Assembly: GCF_013391695.1 (NCBI RefSeq)
Contig: NZ_JACBGH010000003.1
Coordinates: forward strand, 1-64,000
DNA from: Thiomicrorhabdus cannonii
GTDB taxonomy: Bacteria; Pseudomonadota; Gammaproteobacteria; Thiomicrospirales; Thiomicrospiraceae
Direction of reading: 5' to 3'
DNA length: 64,000 nucleotides
The position numbers and the translations under genes were made by a program. Within the stretch, counting starts at the first letter, position 1. Each line of letters opens with the position of its first letter. Below, piece after piece: positions 8,790-17,399 of this stretch. Below the pieces are notes generated by a model. It worked only from the letters and a program-made list of their open reading frames with translations. It did no database searches and was not told where the DNA came from.

Positions 8790-9623
8790 ATGGCCGACCT
8801 TCCTGCTTTTACGCTGCTGAATACCCGTCCGGCGCATCAGGCGGCCGGCTTGCAAGCCCTGGCGCAGGCGGCTGGCGGCGCAGCCTTGCCCTGTCCCACC
8901 CTGAAAGTGGCGTTTCAAGGCGTTGCCGCCGAAAAGCTCGCGCAGTTGGCGGAGTTTGACACGCTCATTTTTATCAGCGCCAATGCGGTGCAGGGTTTGC
9001 AAACCGCGTTGCAGCGGGCCGAACGGGTTTGGCAGCCAGGCGCTCGCCAGACCTGTTTTGCGATTGGTCGCGCCACCCTTAAAGCGGCGGAAACCCTGCG
9101 CTGGAAGCTGCACAGCGCCGATGCCCACCGCTTCGACAGCGAAGCCTTGCTGGCGCATCCGGATTTGCAACGCTTGCAGGGCAAGAAGGTGCTGCTGATC
9201 AAAGGGCAGAACGGCCGCGAACTGATCGCCGAGACCTTGCAGCAGCGCGGTGCGGAGGTTGAAGCCTGGGAGGTGTATCAGCGCGTTCCCTGTGAATTAT
9301 GTGCGGAAACCTGGCAAAACTTCAGGCAAAGCCGCCATCCGCTGGTTTTGGCGAGCAGCGTGGCCGGTTTGCAGGCGCTTTTGAGTGCGTTGAGCATGGC
9401 CGAAAATGGCGCAAAACAAACTCAACAGGCCGGGTCTGCGTGGCTTTTGCAGCAGCCTTTGGTGACCTTTAGCGCACGCATTGCCGATTGGGCCGAAGCA
9501 CAGGGTTGGCAAGGCGATATTCAGGTGGTGGATACCCAGAGCGATGCCGGCATTATCGCCTGCATTCAACAGCATTGGCCGCAGTGGTTTGCGGCAGAGA
9601 CAAGCAAGAGGAAACAGTCATGA
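8790..9623 (+). CDS. hemD: Uroporphyrinogen-III synthase
   Basis: 277 aa, a little longer than many HemD proteins (about 250). It cyclises hydroxymethylbilane to uroporphyrinogen III. The family is poorly conserved. Here the two-lobed pattern is visible: LNTRPAHQA at the N-terminus, the FISANAVQG segment and the conserved LLIKGQNGRE and VYQR blocks. Residues 211-215 (TQQAG) are encoded by an exact in-frame copy of the dispersed repeat, which looks like inserted sequence in a loop. The stop overlaps the next start as ATGA, implying translational coupling with hemX. Confidence 0.92.
   Translation: MADLPAFTLLNTRPAHQAAGLQALAQAAGGAALPCPTLKVAFQGVAAEKLAQLAEFDTLIFISANAVQGLQTALQRAERVWQPGARQTCFAIGRATLKAAETLRWKLHSADAHRFDSEALLAHPDLQRLQGKKVLLIKGQNGRELIAETLQQRGAEVEAWEVYQRVPCELCAETWQNFRQSRHPLVLASSVAGLQALLSALSMAENGAKQTQQAGSAWLLQQPLVTFSARIADWAEAQGWQGDIQVVDTQSDAGIIACIQQHWPQWFAAETSKRKQS
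9421..9435 (+). repeat. Dispersed 12-mer repeat inside hemD
   Basis: An exact CTCAACAGGCCGGGT read in frame as TQQAG, preceded by an A/C-rich run that matches the flanking consensus. Confidence 0.9.
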
Positions 9624-11038
9624 CGGAACCGGTGACCCCCAAAGCGGAACGCCGTGTAATCGACGGTGAAGTGGTGCAGGACGAAGCGGAAAATCTGACG
9701 GATGCGGAATTGGATGCGCAGGCCCAAGCCAATGCGCGCCGTCGCGCCCATAACCGCGTCGACCACAAACCGCAAGACAAGCCCGGCGGCGAGCAGCAGG
9801 AAAAACGCAAGCTGCCGATTGGCTGGATCAAAACCCTCACATGGGGCGGTGCCGCTGCCGGTGTGATTCTGGTGCTGCTGTATACCCGCCCGGATACCGA
9901 TTGGCAGGTGGAGCATATCAATCAACTGCAAAGCCAGGTGGCGCAGCTGCATGAAACCAACCAATTGCTGGTGGCGCGCATGGAGCAGCAGAAGCAAACG
10001 CTGGAGCAGCAGCTGACGGCCCAGATCGACGAGAAGTTGGCCGCCGCCCTGCAACAGCCGCAAAACCAGCCTTTGGTCAGCAAAGGCGATCTGGAGGCCA
10101 TGCAGAACAGCTGGCAGCAGCAGCTTGAAGTGACCCAGCAGCAGCTCGAAAAACAGTTGGATGATTTCGGCCAGCAGTTGCAGCAGAAATGGCAGACGTT
10201 GGGTCAGCAAATAGGACAACAGGCGCAGCAGGCCGGCGAGGCTTTGCCGTCAGGCGAAGAGGCCGGTGCGGCTTTGCAGCAGTTGGAGCAGAAATTGCAA
10301 AGTGAAATCACCCGGATCGGCGACAAACTGGCCAATCTGTTTGCCTTGAAAGAGACCCAGCAAAGCCAGTCCGCTACGCCGCAAACGACGCCTCAGCCGC
10401 TGAGCGAGCAACAGCTTAATGCGTGGCGTATTGAGATCAATGCGCAGTGGCTGATGCACGGTGATGTGCAGCAGGTACAAAACCAGCTGCTGGCGTTGGA
10501 GCAGGCGTTGGGCGTCAGCGAGACGGCCGACAAGACGGAGCTGGCGCGCAAAATCGGTCAGGATTTGACGGCCTTGACGCAGTATGACGCCCGGTTGCAG
10601 CAGTTTAGCCGCCAGCAGCAGCGTTGGATTGCCGACTTGCAGCGCATGATTCAGCAGTTACCGCAGCCCAAGGCCGCGGTGGAGACTTCTCAAGCGCAGC
10701 CGCAAGCTGAAGCTGAAACGACCTGGCAGATGCTGCTGCACAAGCTTTCCGGTTTGGTCAGCGTTAAAAAACGCGAAGACGAACAGACGTTAAGCCAGGT
10801 GGATCGTCTGTGGCAACATGATGTATTGCTGCAGCGCTTGCAGCTCTGGACGGAAAGGTTGCAGTGGGCCTTGCAAAGCGGCGCGAAAGCCGACGCCCAA
10901 AACGCCGCCAATGAGATGGAGCAGTTGATAGCACAGTATTTTGCTGCACAGCATGGGGCCTTTAAGGCCGTATTGGACGAGGTGCGTGCCGCGGATATCA
11001 CAGGGCGTCAGCCGTTGCTGATCGCTGCGGGTCTGTAA
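9620..11038 (+). CDS. hemX: HemX-family membrane protein
   Basis: 472 aa. The ATG at 9620 overlaps the hemD stop and is preceded by AGAGGAAAC. The N-terminus (about 1-65) is charged and cytosolic, with one transmembrane segment at about 66-88. A long Gln-rich coiled coil covers about 95-240, followed by a helical C-terminal domain of the HemX type (often labelled uroporphyrinogen-III C-methyltransferase, although the methylase motifs of SUMT are absent). Its role in heme synthesis is inferred from its fixed place between hemD and hemY. Coiled-coil and single-span topology suggest a scaffold at the inner membrane. Confidence 0.9.
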   Translation: MTEPVTPKAERRVIDGEVVQDEAENLTDAELDAQAQANARRRAHNRVDHKPQDKPGGEQQEKRKLPIGWIKTLTWGGAAAGVILVLLYTRPDTDWQVEHINQLQSQVAQLHETNQLLVARMEQQKQTLEQQLTAQIDEKLAAALQQPQNQPLVSKGDLEAMQNSWQQQLEVTQQQLEKQLDDFGQQLQQKWQTLGQQIGQQAQQAGEALPSGEEAGAALQQLEQKLQSEITRIGDKLANLFALKETQQSQSATPQTTPQPLSEQQLNAWRIEINAQWLMHGDVQQVQNQLLALEQALGVSETADKTELARKIGQDLTALTQYDARLQQFSRQQQRWIADLQRMIQQLPQPKAAVETSQAQPQAEAETTWQMLLHKLSGLVSVKKREDEQTLSQVDRLWQHDVLLQRLQLWTERLQWALQSGAKADAQNAANEMEQLIAQYFAAQHGAFKAVLDEVRAADITGRQPLLIAAGL

Positions 11039-11076
11039 ATGCGCCGCCATCCATTCAAGCAGGTTCTAGGGAAATT

Positions 11077-12264
11077 ATGAAACAAGTCATTGTCTTAGCG
11101 TTGGTCTTGGGATTAAGCACGCTGCTCGCCAGCGTCATGCTGCATGACAACGGTCATGTGTCGATGGTGTGGGGCGATTGGATGCTGGAAACCAGTTTGA
11201 GTTTCGTGCTCGCCAGCGCCGTGGTGGCGTTTATCCTCAGTTATGTGCTGGTGCGACTGTTGCTGACGCTATGGCGGTTGCCGCACACCTGGCGTCATCG
11301 CCGTCGTCTGCGCCGTTACAGCAAGGCGGAAAACGCCATGGCGCGCGGCATGATCGCCTTGGAATACGGCGACTGGCAGCGTGCTGAGCGCCAGCTGATC
11401 CGCAGCGCGAAACACAGCGAAGCGGGATTGGTGCATTATTTGAGCGCCGCCAAAATGGCCGATAACCAAAAAGCCTATGAGCGCCGCGACCAATATTTGA
11501 TTCAGGCGCGCGCCGAATATCCGCAGGAGTATGTGACCATCGGTCTGGTGGAAGCGCGGCTGCTGATGGAGCAGCAGCCGGATGTGGCCTTGACGATTCT
11601 GCAAACCCTGTATGAACAGCATCCCAAGCAGTCTACGGTGCTGATGGAATACGCCCGTTTGTTGCGCAAGCTGGCGCACTGGGAGGCGTTGGAGGCGTTG
11701 ATGCCGGCCCTGAAATCACGCCGTGCGATGGAGCGTGACGAATACGCCGAGTTTGAAATCGCACTGTGGGCCGGCAAATTGGCGGCGGCGCTGAATGAAG
11801 ACGCGCTGGATGCTTTGTGGCAGCAACTGGATGCACGTCAGAAATTGATACCGGAGATTCTGGCCGAATATGTTGAGCAGCGTTTGGGCTGGCAGCAGGA
11901 GGTTGGTCTGGAACAGTGGATTGAGAAGAGCCTCAAAAAACAGTGGAACGACCGTCTGGTGTATCAGTACGGGCGTTTGACCATTGGCCCGGCCTTTGAG
12001 CGCCTTAAAAAGGCGGAGCCCTGGCTGAAAATGCAGGCGGAGAATCCGGTGTTGTTGCTGACGCTGGGACGTTTGGCTTGCCGCAGCCAGTTGTGGGCGC
12101 GAGGCCAGAACTACCTGAAACAGAGTCTGGCGTTGCGCCCCGAAATCGAAACCTTTCATGCGTTGGCGCAATGTTATGAGGCGGAGGGCGAGGAGCGCCA
12201 GGCGGCTTTAACCTACAAGCAGGCGATTATGCAGCTGGAAAAGAAGGATAAGAGCGCGCGCTGA
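11077..12264 (+). CDS. hemY: HemY-family heme biogenesis membrane protein with TPR-like repeats
   Basis: 395 aa, the usual length. Two transmembrane segments occupy about 3-20 and 40-62 (HemY_N domain). A basic stretch rich in Arg follows, then TPR-like helices to the C-terminus, including WQRAERQLIRSAKH and FHALAQCYEAEGEERQAALTYKQA. This is the proteobacterial TPR protein, not the protoporphyrinogen oxidase also called HemY in Bacillus. It ends the hemCDXY unit. A convergent GGDEF-like gene follows after 4 bases. Confidence 0.92.
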   Translation: MKQVIVLALVLGLSTLLASVMLHDNGHVSMVWGDWMLETSLSFVLASAVVAFILSYVLVRLLLTLWRLPHTWRHRRRLRRYSKAENAMARGMIALEYGDWQRAERQLIRSAKHSEAGLVHYLSAAKMADNQKAYERRDQYLIQARAEYPQEYVTIGLVEARLLMEQQPDVALTILQTLYEQHPKQSTVLMEYARLLRKLAHWEALEALMPALKSRRAMERDEYAEFEIALWAGKLAAALNEDALDALWQQLDARQKLIPEILAEYVEQRLGWQQEVGLEQWIEKSLKKQWNDRLVYQYGRLTIGPAFERLKKAEPWLKMQAENPVLLLTLGRLACRSQLWARGQNYLKQSLALRPEIETFHALAQCYEAEGEERQAALTYKQAIMQLEKKDKSAR

Positions 12265-12268
12265 TCCG

Positions 12269-13585
12269 CTAGACCGTTTCCGCATGGCGCTGTGCGTCGG
12301 CCTGCATGCGTGCCGTGGCCGTTTGGACCATCTGCTTGCTGGTGTCGCCATCCACGCCGAGGGTAGCGTAGCCCATCTGGAAATCAAAGGCGTAACGCAG
12401 CCCGTCTTGCAAATGGCTGGCGTGGATGCGCTGGCTAAGTGCGTTTTGCAGAGCCAGCACGCCGGAGGCGTCGGCTTCCGGTGCGACGATGATGAAAAGA
12501 TTCTCGCTGATGCGGAACACCAGATCCGTCAAGCGGGTGTCGTCTATCAGGAGTCTGCTGAAAGCGACCGCTTCGGCCGACTTCTTCTCTGCTGCCGCCA
12601 GTTCGGCGGTTTTTTCAAGCGCCGTGGTATGCACCAATTTCAAGACGATAATTGAAAAAGGGTGATGATAGCGCTGGCTGCGCAGGATTTCATTGTGCAT
12701 CACTTCATGGAAACGCTCGCGGTGGAACAGGCCGGTTTCCTGTTCGGTGACGACGAGTTCGTCGAGTTTCTGGTAAATCCCCTGAAGGGTGCGGATATGT
12801 TCGCTGATTTTGGCGTCGATTTGGTCAATCTCGATGACTTGCTGGGGCTGGCGTTGCCAGTTTATCTGCTGGTTTTGCGTGCTCAGTTTGAGATGGCCGA
12901 TGCGTTGGCTGAGTGCCTGTAGCGGCGAGATCAGTTGGTTCTGAAAAAAACGGTTGGTCAAGGTCACGCCAATCACAATAAACAGCAGCAAAAAGATCAG
13001 AAAAAACAGAAACATCGAAGATGCTGACACAAAACTCGACGAAATCGGCGCTTGCATGGCGATGGTGCCCGCCAGTTTTCCGGCAAAAATCTCTCCTTTC
13101 TCAGCGGCCTTTGCATGGCAACTCAGACAGCTCTCTTTAAAGAAAATCGGGTACGCCAGATAGATCTGGTTGTCGAGGAAGGTGGCCTGCACCTGTTTGC
13201 TCCGCTGCTTCTCCGCCTGATTAATCAGCTGTTCAAGCGGGCCGTCGATGGATGCTGTTGCCGCCTGACCGTGCAGTTTGGTTTCGTTTTGGCGCTGAAA
13301 ATCAGGGGCTTTCTGCAAAAAGAACTGTGCGGCAGGAAGCTGATGGTTGAGGTGGGTCAGAATCAGTTCGATATTATGCGGCTGCCAGCCGGTAGCCAGA
13401 TGTTGGTCGATCTCGGCGTAGCTGAATGACTCGAGGCGTTCGGCCTCGGCATGGATATTCGCCTGGAAAATAAAATAACTCGGCAGCAGCGTCAGCAGGC
13501 TGCTCAACAGCAGGCCGATGGCAATCGCCGAGTAAATCTGCCGCCGCATGATCTGTTTGAATGAGCGTTGTTGCATCGGCTGCAT
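12269..13585 (-). CDS. Membrane sensor with periplasmic CxxCH domain and degenerate GGDEF
   Basis: 438 aa. It has a transmembrane segment at about 18-42, a periplasmic domain with a single CLSCH motif (residues 153-157), a second transmembrane segment at about 190-213, a linker, and a GGDEF-like domain from about 280. The sensor half resembles the Tll0287/DUF3365 c-type heme domain, so covalent heme and redox or gas sensing are likely. The GGDEF signature is replaced by SENLF and the metal-binding motif is lost, so it cannot make c-di-GMP by the normal mechanism. It may act as a nucleotide- or protein-binding output. It is divergent from nothing; pldA follows on the same strand upstream. Confidence 0.82.
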   Translation of the reverse strand: MQPMQQRSFKQIMRRQIYSAIAIGLLLSSLLTLLPSYFIFQANIHAEAERLESFSYAEIDQHLATGWQPHNIELILTHLNHQLPAAQFFLQKAPDFQRQNETKLHGQAATASIDGPLEQLINQAEKQRSKQVQATFLDNQIYLAYPIFFKESCLSCHAKAAEKGEIFAGKLAGTIAMQAPISSSFVSASSMFLFFLIFLLLFIVIGVTLTNRFFQNQLISPLQALSQRIGHLKLSTQNQQINWQRQPQQVIEIDQIDAKISEHIRTLQGIYQKLDELVVTEQETGLFHRERFHEVMHNEILRSQRYHHPFSIIVLKLVHTTALEKTAELAAAEKKSAEAVAFSRLLIDDTRLTDLVFRISENLFIIVAPEADASGVLALQNALSQRIHASHLQDGLRYAFDFQMGYATLGVDGDTSKQMVQTATARMQADAQRHAETV

Positions 13586-13626
13586 CCTTGAAGCTGGCGG
13601 GGTTTGGCACCCCTAAAATAACGGTG

Positions 13627-14661
13627 TTAAATGCGATCGGCCAGCACGATGCCGATACCTATCTTGTTGTGGTGAAAGTCCATGTCGATAAGGCTGTCGC
13701 CGTAGCCGTTAAACCATTGTACATAACCCTTGAGGCGTTTGCTGAGCGGATAGGTGTAATCCAGCTGCACGGCGCCGTAAGGATTGATGAGATAACGATT
13801 GCGCAAGGTTAATCCCAACGTGTGCTGCCTGATGCGATAGCCCAGCTCGATTTCATAGTCTCCCAGATACTTGGCGTAATCGAAACTGTTGTCGTAGGCG
13901 TCCTTTTCATCAAAGCGCTGCCAGGTCTTAAAGCTCAGATAGCCCTCTGGGCGTTGCAACAGGCCTTGCACGAACAGGCGGTTCCAGCCGCGCGAAAGGC
14001 TCCCGGACTGGCCGTTGGACTGGTGATTGAGTCCGATCAGCACTTTGTGCAGATTGAAATCGAAGAAGTCGAGGTCGGCGTGAAACTCCGCCCAGATTTC
14101 CGGTTCGTGGTTGGTCTCTCTGAACGGAATGGAGTCTTTGTCGTCGAAGAACTGCCAGAACGAACGGTTGGTATAGGCCGCGTAGATGTCGAAGGTGTCG
14201 TAGATCACCTTTTTGGCAAGCGGGAATTTAAAACTCAGCTGAAACTGCATCTCCGTATCCTGATAATGCAGCTGCTTTTGCGAAGCCTGTTCAAAAGGGG
14301 CGGCGTTGACCCGCCCGTAGTGGCCGAAAATCGCGTAATTCAAACGGTGCGGGGTGAGCACAAAGGGATTTTTTTCGGTCAGGGTTTCGCTCAGGGTGCG
14401 TTTGGAGAGCGGTTGCTCGGGCACTTTGGCCTGGGCGCATTGTTGGCGGATCTCGCCAAGCGTCAGGGTGTCGGCACCGTTGATAAGCATGTTGTGCGCG
14501 CAGATATTGAAGCCGCTGGGAACGACTTCGGTCAGGTCCTGCGGTGCGACTGCCGCCGCGCTGGTGGTGTCACCGCTTTCTGCGGCCGGCACGGCGCCTG
14601 AGCCGAGTAGCAAGGGGAGCGCCGCGGCCGCCTGCAACAGCCCGGTTTTCAGGCGAAACAC
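13627..14661 (-). CDS. pldA: Outer-membrane phospholipase A (OMPLA)
   Basis: 344 aa from a GTG at 14661; this start is preferred because GGAGGG lies just before it and it opens directly on a signal peptide (VFRLKTGLLQAAAALPLLL). An ATG at 14730 would lie deep in the upstream gene. The enzyme hydrolyses phospholipids in the outer leaflet as a calcium-dependent dimer. The catalytic His-Ser pair sits in HQSNGQSGSLSRGWNR, which matches the OMPLA active-site block; a C-terminal beta-barrel pattern follows. The gene overlaps the flavin-reductase stop by 13 bases, suggesting coupling. Confidence 0.92.
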   Translation of the reverse strand: MFRLKTGLLQAAAALPLLLGSGAVPAAESGDTTSAAAVAPQDLTEVVPSGFNICAHNMLINGADTLTLGEIRQQCAQAKVPEQPLSKRTLSETLTEKNPFVLTPHRLNYAIFGHYGRVNAAPFEQASQKQLHYQDTEMQFQLSFKFPLAKKVIYDTFDIYAAYTNRSFWQFFDDKDSIPFRETNHEPEIWAEFHADLDFFDFNLHKVLIGLNHQSNGQSGSLSRGWNRLFVQGLLQRPEGYLSFKTWQRFDEKDAYDNSFDYAKYLGDYEIELGYRIRQHTLGLTLRNRYLINPYGAVQLDYTYPLSKRLKGYVQWFNGYGDSLIDMDFHHNKIGIGIVLADRI

Positions 14662-15326
14662 GCGCCCTCCGCCAGACCGATCGCGGCAAAATCCGCTTTG
14701 GCGGCTTGCACCATCGGCCAAGGACCGCACAGATAGACGGTTTTATGCGCCAAGGACGGGTAGTCTTTGAGCACCTGGTGGTGCACCAGGCCGGTTAACC
14801 CCTGCCAATCCGGGTCTGTTTCGGAAACAACCGGAACATACACCAGATTGGGGTGCTGACGTTCCAGATCAATCATCGCCTGGTGCATATACAGCTCTTT
14901 AGCCTGACGCGCGCCCCAGTAGAAGTGCAGCGGCACTTCGGTACGATGGCGCAAGTGTTCCTCCAGCAGGGCCTTCAAGGGAGCAAACCCCGTGCCGCCG
15001 GCGACGAAAATCACCGGCTGGTGCGGTTCGTGCCACTGCATCTGGTCTTTGGGGCCTTGCATGACGAGCATATCGCCGACCTGCACGGCAAACAGACGCT
15101 GCATCCACGGATTGTCGTCGTGCTTGCGGATATGGCATTCAATCAAACCGTCCTCGCGCGGTGCGGCGGCGATGGAAAACGGCTTGAGGTCGTGCTGGTC
15201 GAAGCCGAGCATAATGTATTGTCCGGCTGCATAGAGGATCGGGAAGTCCGGGCGCATCAACAAACGGATAATATCGGCCGTGTAGTGCTCCAGATGAACG
15301 ATTTTGAGGGTGTGGACTTGGCTCAT
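14649..15326 (-). CDS. Ferredoxin-reductase-type NAD(P)H flavin oxidoreductase
   Basis: 225 aa. The FAD/flavin domain carries the motif PFSIA in place of RPYSIA (about residues 49-53). The NAD(P)H domain holds GGTGFAPLKALL (about 110-121) and ends with the LCGPWPMVQAA block. It is similar to Fre/LuxG and to the reductase parts of multicomponent oxygenases, but lacks a [2Fe-2S] domain. It probably reduces free flavin or an unidentified partner in the cytosol. It is cotranscribed with pldA by overlap, an association with no known meaning. Confidence 0.82.
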   Translation of the reverse strand: MSQVHTLKIVHLEHYTADIIRLLMRPDFPILYAAGQYIMLGFDQHDLKPFSIAAAPREDGLIECHIRKHDDNPWMQRLFAVQVGDMLVMQGPKDQMQWHEPHQPVIFVAGGTGFAPLKALLEEHLRHRTEVPLHFYWGARQAKELYMHQAMIDLERQHPNLVYVPVVSETDPDWQGLTGLVHHQVLKDYPSLAHKTVYLCGPWPMVQAAKADFAAIGLAEGACFA

Positions 15327-15358
15327 GCGGTTTCCGTTTACGATTCAAGATTCGCGGT

Positions 15359-16180
15359 TTAAAGGTTGAATTCAGTCCATACCGGAGCGTGGTCGGACGG
15401 TTTTTCCATGGCGCGCACGGCGTAGCTCACTTCACTGGCAACCGCCTTGGCGTTGAGCGCTTCGGTGGCGAGGATGGTATCGATGCGCAGGCCGCGGCGC
15501 GGTTCGCGCTCAAAGCCTTTGGAGCGGTAGTCGAACCAGCTGAAAACGTCGTTGACATCCGGATGCACGGTACGGAAGGTGTCTTTCAAGCCCCAGTTGA
15601 GCAGGTTGTTCCACCATGCGCGCTCTTCGGGCAGGAAGCTGGTCTTGCCGTCGCGCAGCCAGCGCTTGCGGTTGTCTTCGCCGATGCCGATATCGATGTC
15701 CTGCGGCGAGATGTTGAAGTCACCCATCACCACCAGATTCTGACTGGGGTCGCATTGGGTTTGCAGGTATTCCATCAGGTCGGCATAGAATTTGGCTTTG
15801 GCCGGAAATTTGACCGGGTGGTCGCGGTTTTCACCCTGCGGGAAATAGCCGTTCACCACGCGCAGCGTGGAGCCGTCGGGTGCGGTGAAATCGCCGATAA
15901 TCATGCGTTTCTGTGAATCGTCGCCGTCGTGATGCCAGCCTTTTTGCACGGCTTGCAGCGCTAGCCCCTTCTTATACAGCAGGGCGACGCCGTAATGGGT
16001 TTTCTGTCCCATGAATTCGGCGTGATAGCCCAGGGCGTCGATTTCCGCCAGCGGAAATTCATGGTCCTGCACTTTGGTTTCCTGCAGGCCGATGATGTCC
16101 GGCGAGATTTGTTCAATCAGCGCCTGCAACTGGTGCAGACGCAGGCGTACGCTGTTGACGTTAAAAGAGACGATTTTCAT
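15359..16180 (-). CDS. xthA: Exodeoxyribonuclease III
   Basis: 273 aa from the ATG at 16180, which gives the canonical MKIVSFNVNSVR start; a second ATG at 16192 would add four residues. It is an AP endonuclease and 3'-5' exonuclease in base-excision repair, cytosolic. The metal-binding Glu is in LQETKVQD, MGDFNISPQDIDIG carries the Asp/Asn pair, and SDHAPV near the C-terminus holds the catalytic Asp-His. It is divergent from purU. Confidence 0.95.
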   Translation of the reverse strand: MKIVSFNVNSVRLRLHQLQALIEQISPDIIGLQETKVQDHEFPLAEIDALGYHAEFMGQKTHYGVALLYKKGLALQAVQKGWHHDGDDSQKRMIIGDFTAPDGSTLRVVNGYFPQGENRDHPVKFPAKAKFYADLMEYLQTQCDPSQNLVVMGDFNISPQDIDIGIGEDNRKRWLRDGKTSFLPEERAWWNNLLNWGLKDTFRTVHPDVNDVFSWFDYRSKGFEREPRRGLRIDTILATEALNAKAVASEVSYAVRAMEKPSDHAPVWTEFNL

Positions 16181-16225
16181 GTTAAAACCCATTGCAATCC
16201 GAAAGACACGCTAACAAAGCCTTAA

Positions 16226-16234
16226 AGTATAGCA
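16226..16234 (-). promoter_or_regulatory. Extended -10 promoter for xthA
   Basis: Read on the minus strand the site is TGCTATACT, an extended -10 hexamer about 46 bases before the xthA start. No good -35 lies at standard spacing. Confidence 0.4.
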
Positions 16235-16317
16235 AGTTTGCGGTTTCAATGCGCGTTTGCCGTGTTTTGGGGTGGATCGGGCAGTGCGTTTTCCGGCTGA
16301 AAAATAGGGTTTTAAAA

Positions 16318-16332
16318 CTGAGCAGGCCGGGT
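16318..16332 (+). repeat. Dispersed repeat, variant copy
   Basis: CTGAGCAGGCCGGGT followed by AGG and preceded by TTTTAAAA. It differs from the consensus at two positions. It lies in the xthA-purU divergent region. Confidence 0.6.
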
Positions 16333-16375
16333 AGGAATGCGCTAAACTGACGTTTTTTTAGATGTATTTACAATT

Positions 16376-16427
16376 GGCGCGGCGGCGGTCATAGGTTTCG
16401 GGCATTGGTTATGATCGCCGCCGCGCC
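16376..16427 (+). other. Strong hairpin in the purU leader
   Basis: A 17-bp stem, GGCGCGGCGGCGGTCAT at 16376-16392 paired with 16411-16427 with one G-T pair, closes an 18-base loop. No T tract follows, so it is not a simple terminator. It ends 41 bases before the purU ATG. It may be an RNA control element or an operator. Confidence 0.55.
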
Positions 16428-16468
16428 AGTATCGACTGTTTTAATGCGCTTAATGGAAGGATGTCGTC

Positions 16469-17326
16469 ATGAGCCGAGTTTACCGTTTGGTTATTTCCTG
16501 TCCCGATCAGGTAGGGATTGTTGCCGCTGTAGCCCAATATATCGCCGATAAAGGCGCCACTATCGTGGAGGCCAACCACCATACCGACGCCTCTAACGGC
16601 TGGTTTTTCATGCGCCATGAAATTCTGGCGTCGTCTTTGCAAGAGGATTTGGCCGAGTTTGAGGCCGGATTTGCACCGATTGCCGACAAGTTTCAGATGG
16701 AGTGGTTCATCTCCGATACCGCCAAGCCTAAAAAGATCGCGCTGTTTGCGTCCAAAGAGTCGCACTGTCTGGCCGATTTGCTGCACCGCTGGCATGAAAA
16801 CGAACTGCCCGGCGAGATTGTCTGTGTGATCGCCAACCACGACGATTTGCGCTCCATGGTGGAGTGGTACAACGTGCCGTTCCATCATGTACCGGTCACG
16901 CCGGACACCAAGCCCAAAGCCTTTGCGCAGACCGAAGCGCTGGTGCAGCAGTATGGCGCGGATTTGATTGTGCTGGCGCGTTATATGCAGATTCTGCCGC
17001 CGCAGATGTGCGCCGATTTTGCCGGCCGCGTGATCAATATCCACCACAGCTTCCTGCCGTCGTTTGTCGGCGCGCGCCCTTATCATCAGGCGAACGAGCG
17101 CGGCGTGAAACTGATTGGCGCCACCTGTCACTATGTGACCGAAGTGCTGGATGCCGGCCCGATTATCGAGCAGGACGTGATCCGCGTGAACCATACGCAC
17201 AGCATTGACGATATGAAGCGTTTGGGGCGTGATGTGGAGAAGACTGTGCTGGCGCGCGGCTTGCGCTACCATCTGGAAGACCGAGTGTTGATTCACGGCA
17301 ACAAAACCGTGGTATTTGCCTCTTAA
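16469..17326 (+). CDS. purU: Formyltetrahydrofolate deformylase
   Basis: 285 aa, the normal length. It hydrolyses 10-formyl-THF to THF and formate, balancing one-carbon pools and feeding formate to PurT. An N-terminal ACT domain (about 5-80) carries ISCPDQVGIVAAV. The C-terminal formyltransferase domain shows the NHHDDL-like ANHDDLR, and the catalytic Asn-His-Asp arrangement in INIHHSFLPSF, ATCHYV and LDAGPIIEQD. GGAAGGA precedes the ATG. The leader contains a strong hairpin. Confidence 0.95.
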   Translation: MSRVYRLVISCPDQVGIVAAVAQYIADKGATIVEANHHTDASNGWFFMRHEILASSLQEDLAEFEAGFAPIADKFQMEWFISDTAKPKKIALFASKESHCLADLLHRWHENELPGEIVCVIANHDDLRSMVEWYNVPFHHVPVTPDTKPKAFAQTEALVQQYGADLIVLARYMQILPPQMCADFAGRVINIHHSFLPSFVGARPYHQANERGVKLIGATCHYVTEVLDAGPIIEQDVIRVNHTHSIDDMKRLGRDVEKTVLARGLRYHLEDRVLIHGNKTVVFAS

Positions 17327-17399
17327 AAACATCCCCCTTTGAGGATTGAATTTACCCGCCGCTGTGCGGGTAATTTTTTGGGTGTTTCACGTGAAACGC

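Noticed and set aside
7746-9170. Long minus-strand frame opposite hemC and hemD
   Set aside because: It overlaps two clearly conserved genes on the other strand and shows no protein family features.
12726-12737. AACAGGCCGGTT resembling the dispersed word
   Set aside because: It lies in the GGDEF-like gene at the conserved TGLF segment, and the last bases do not match; chance from protein conservation is likely.
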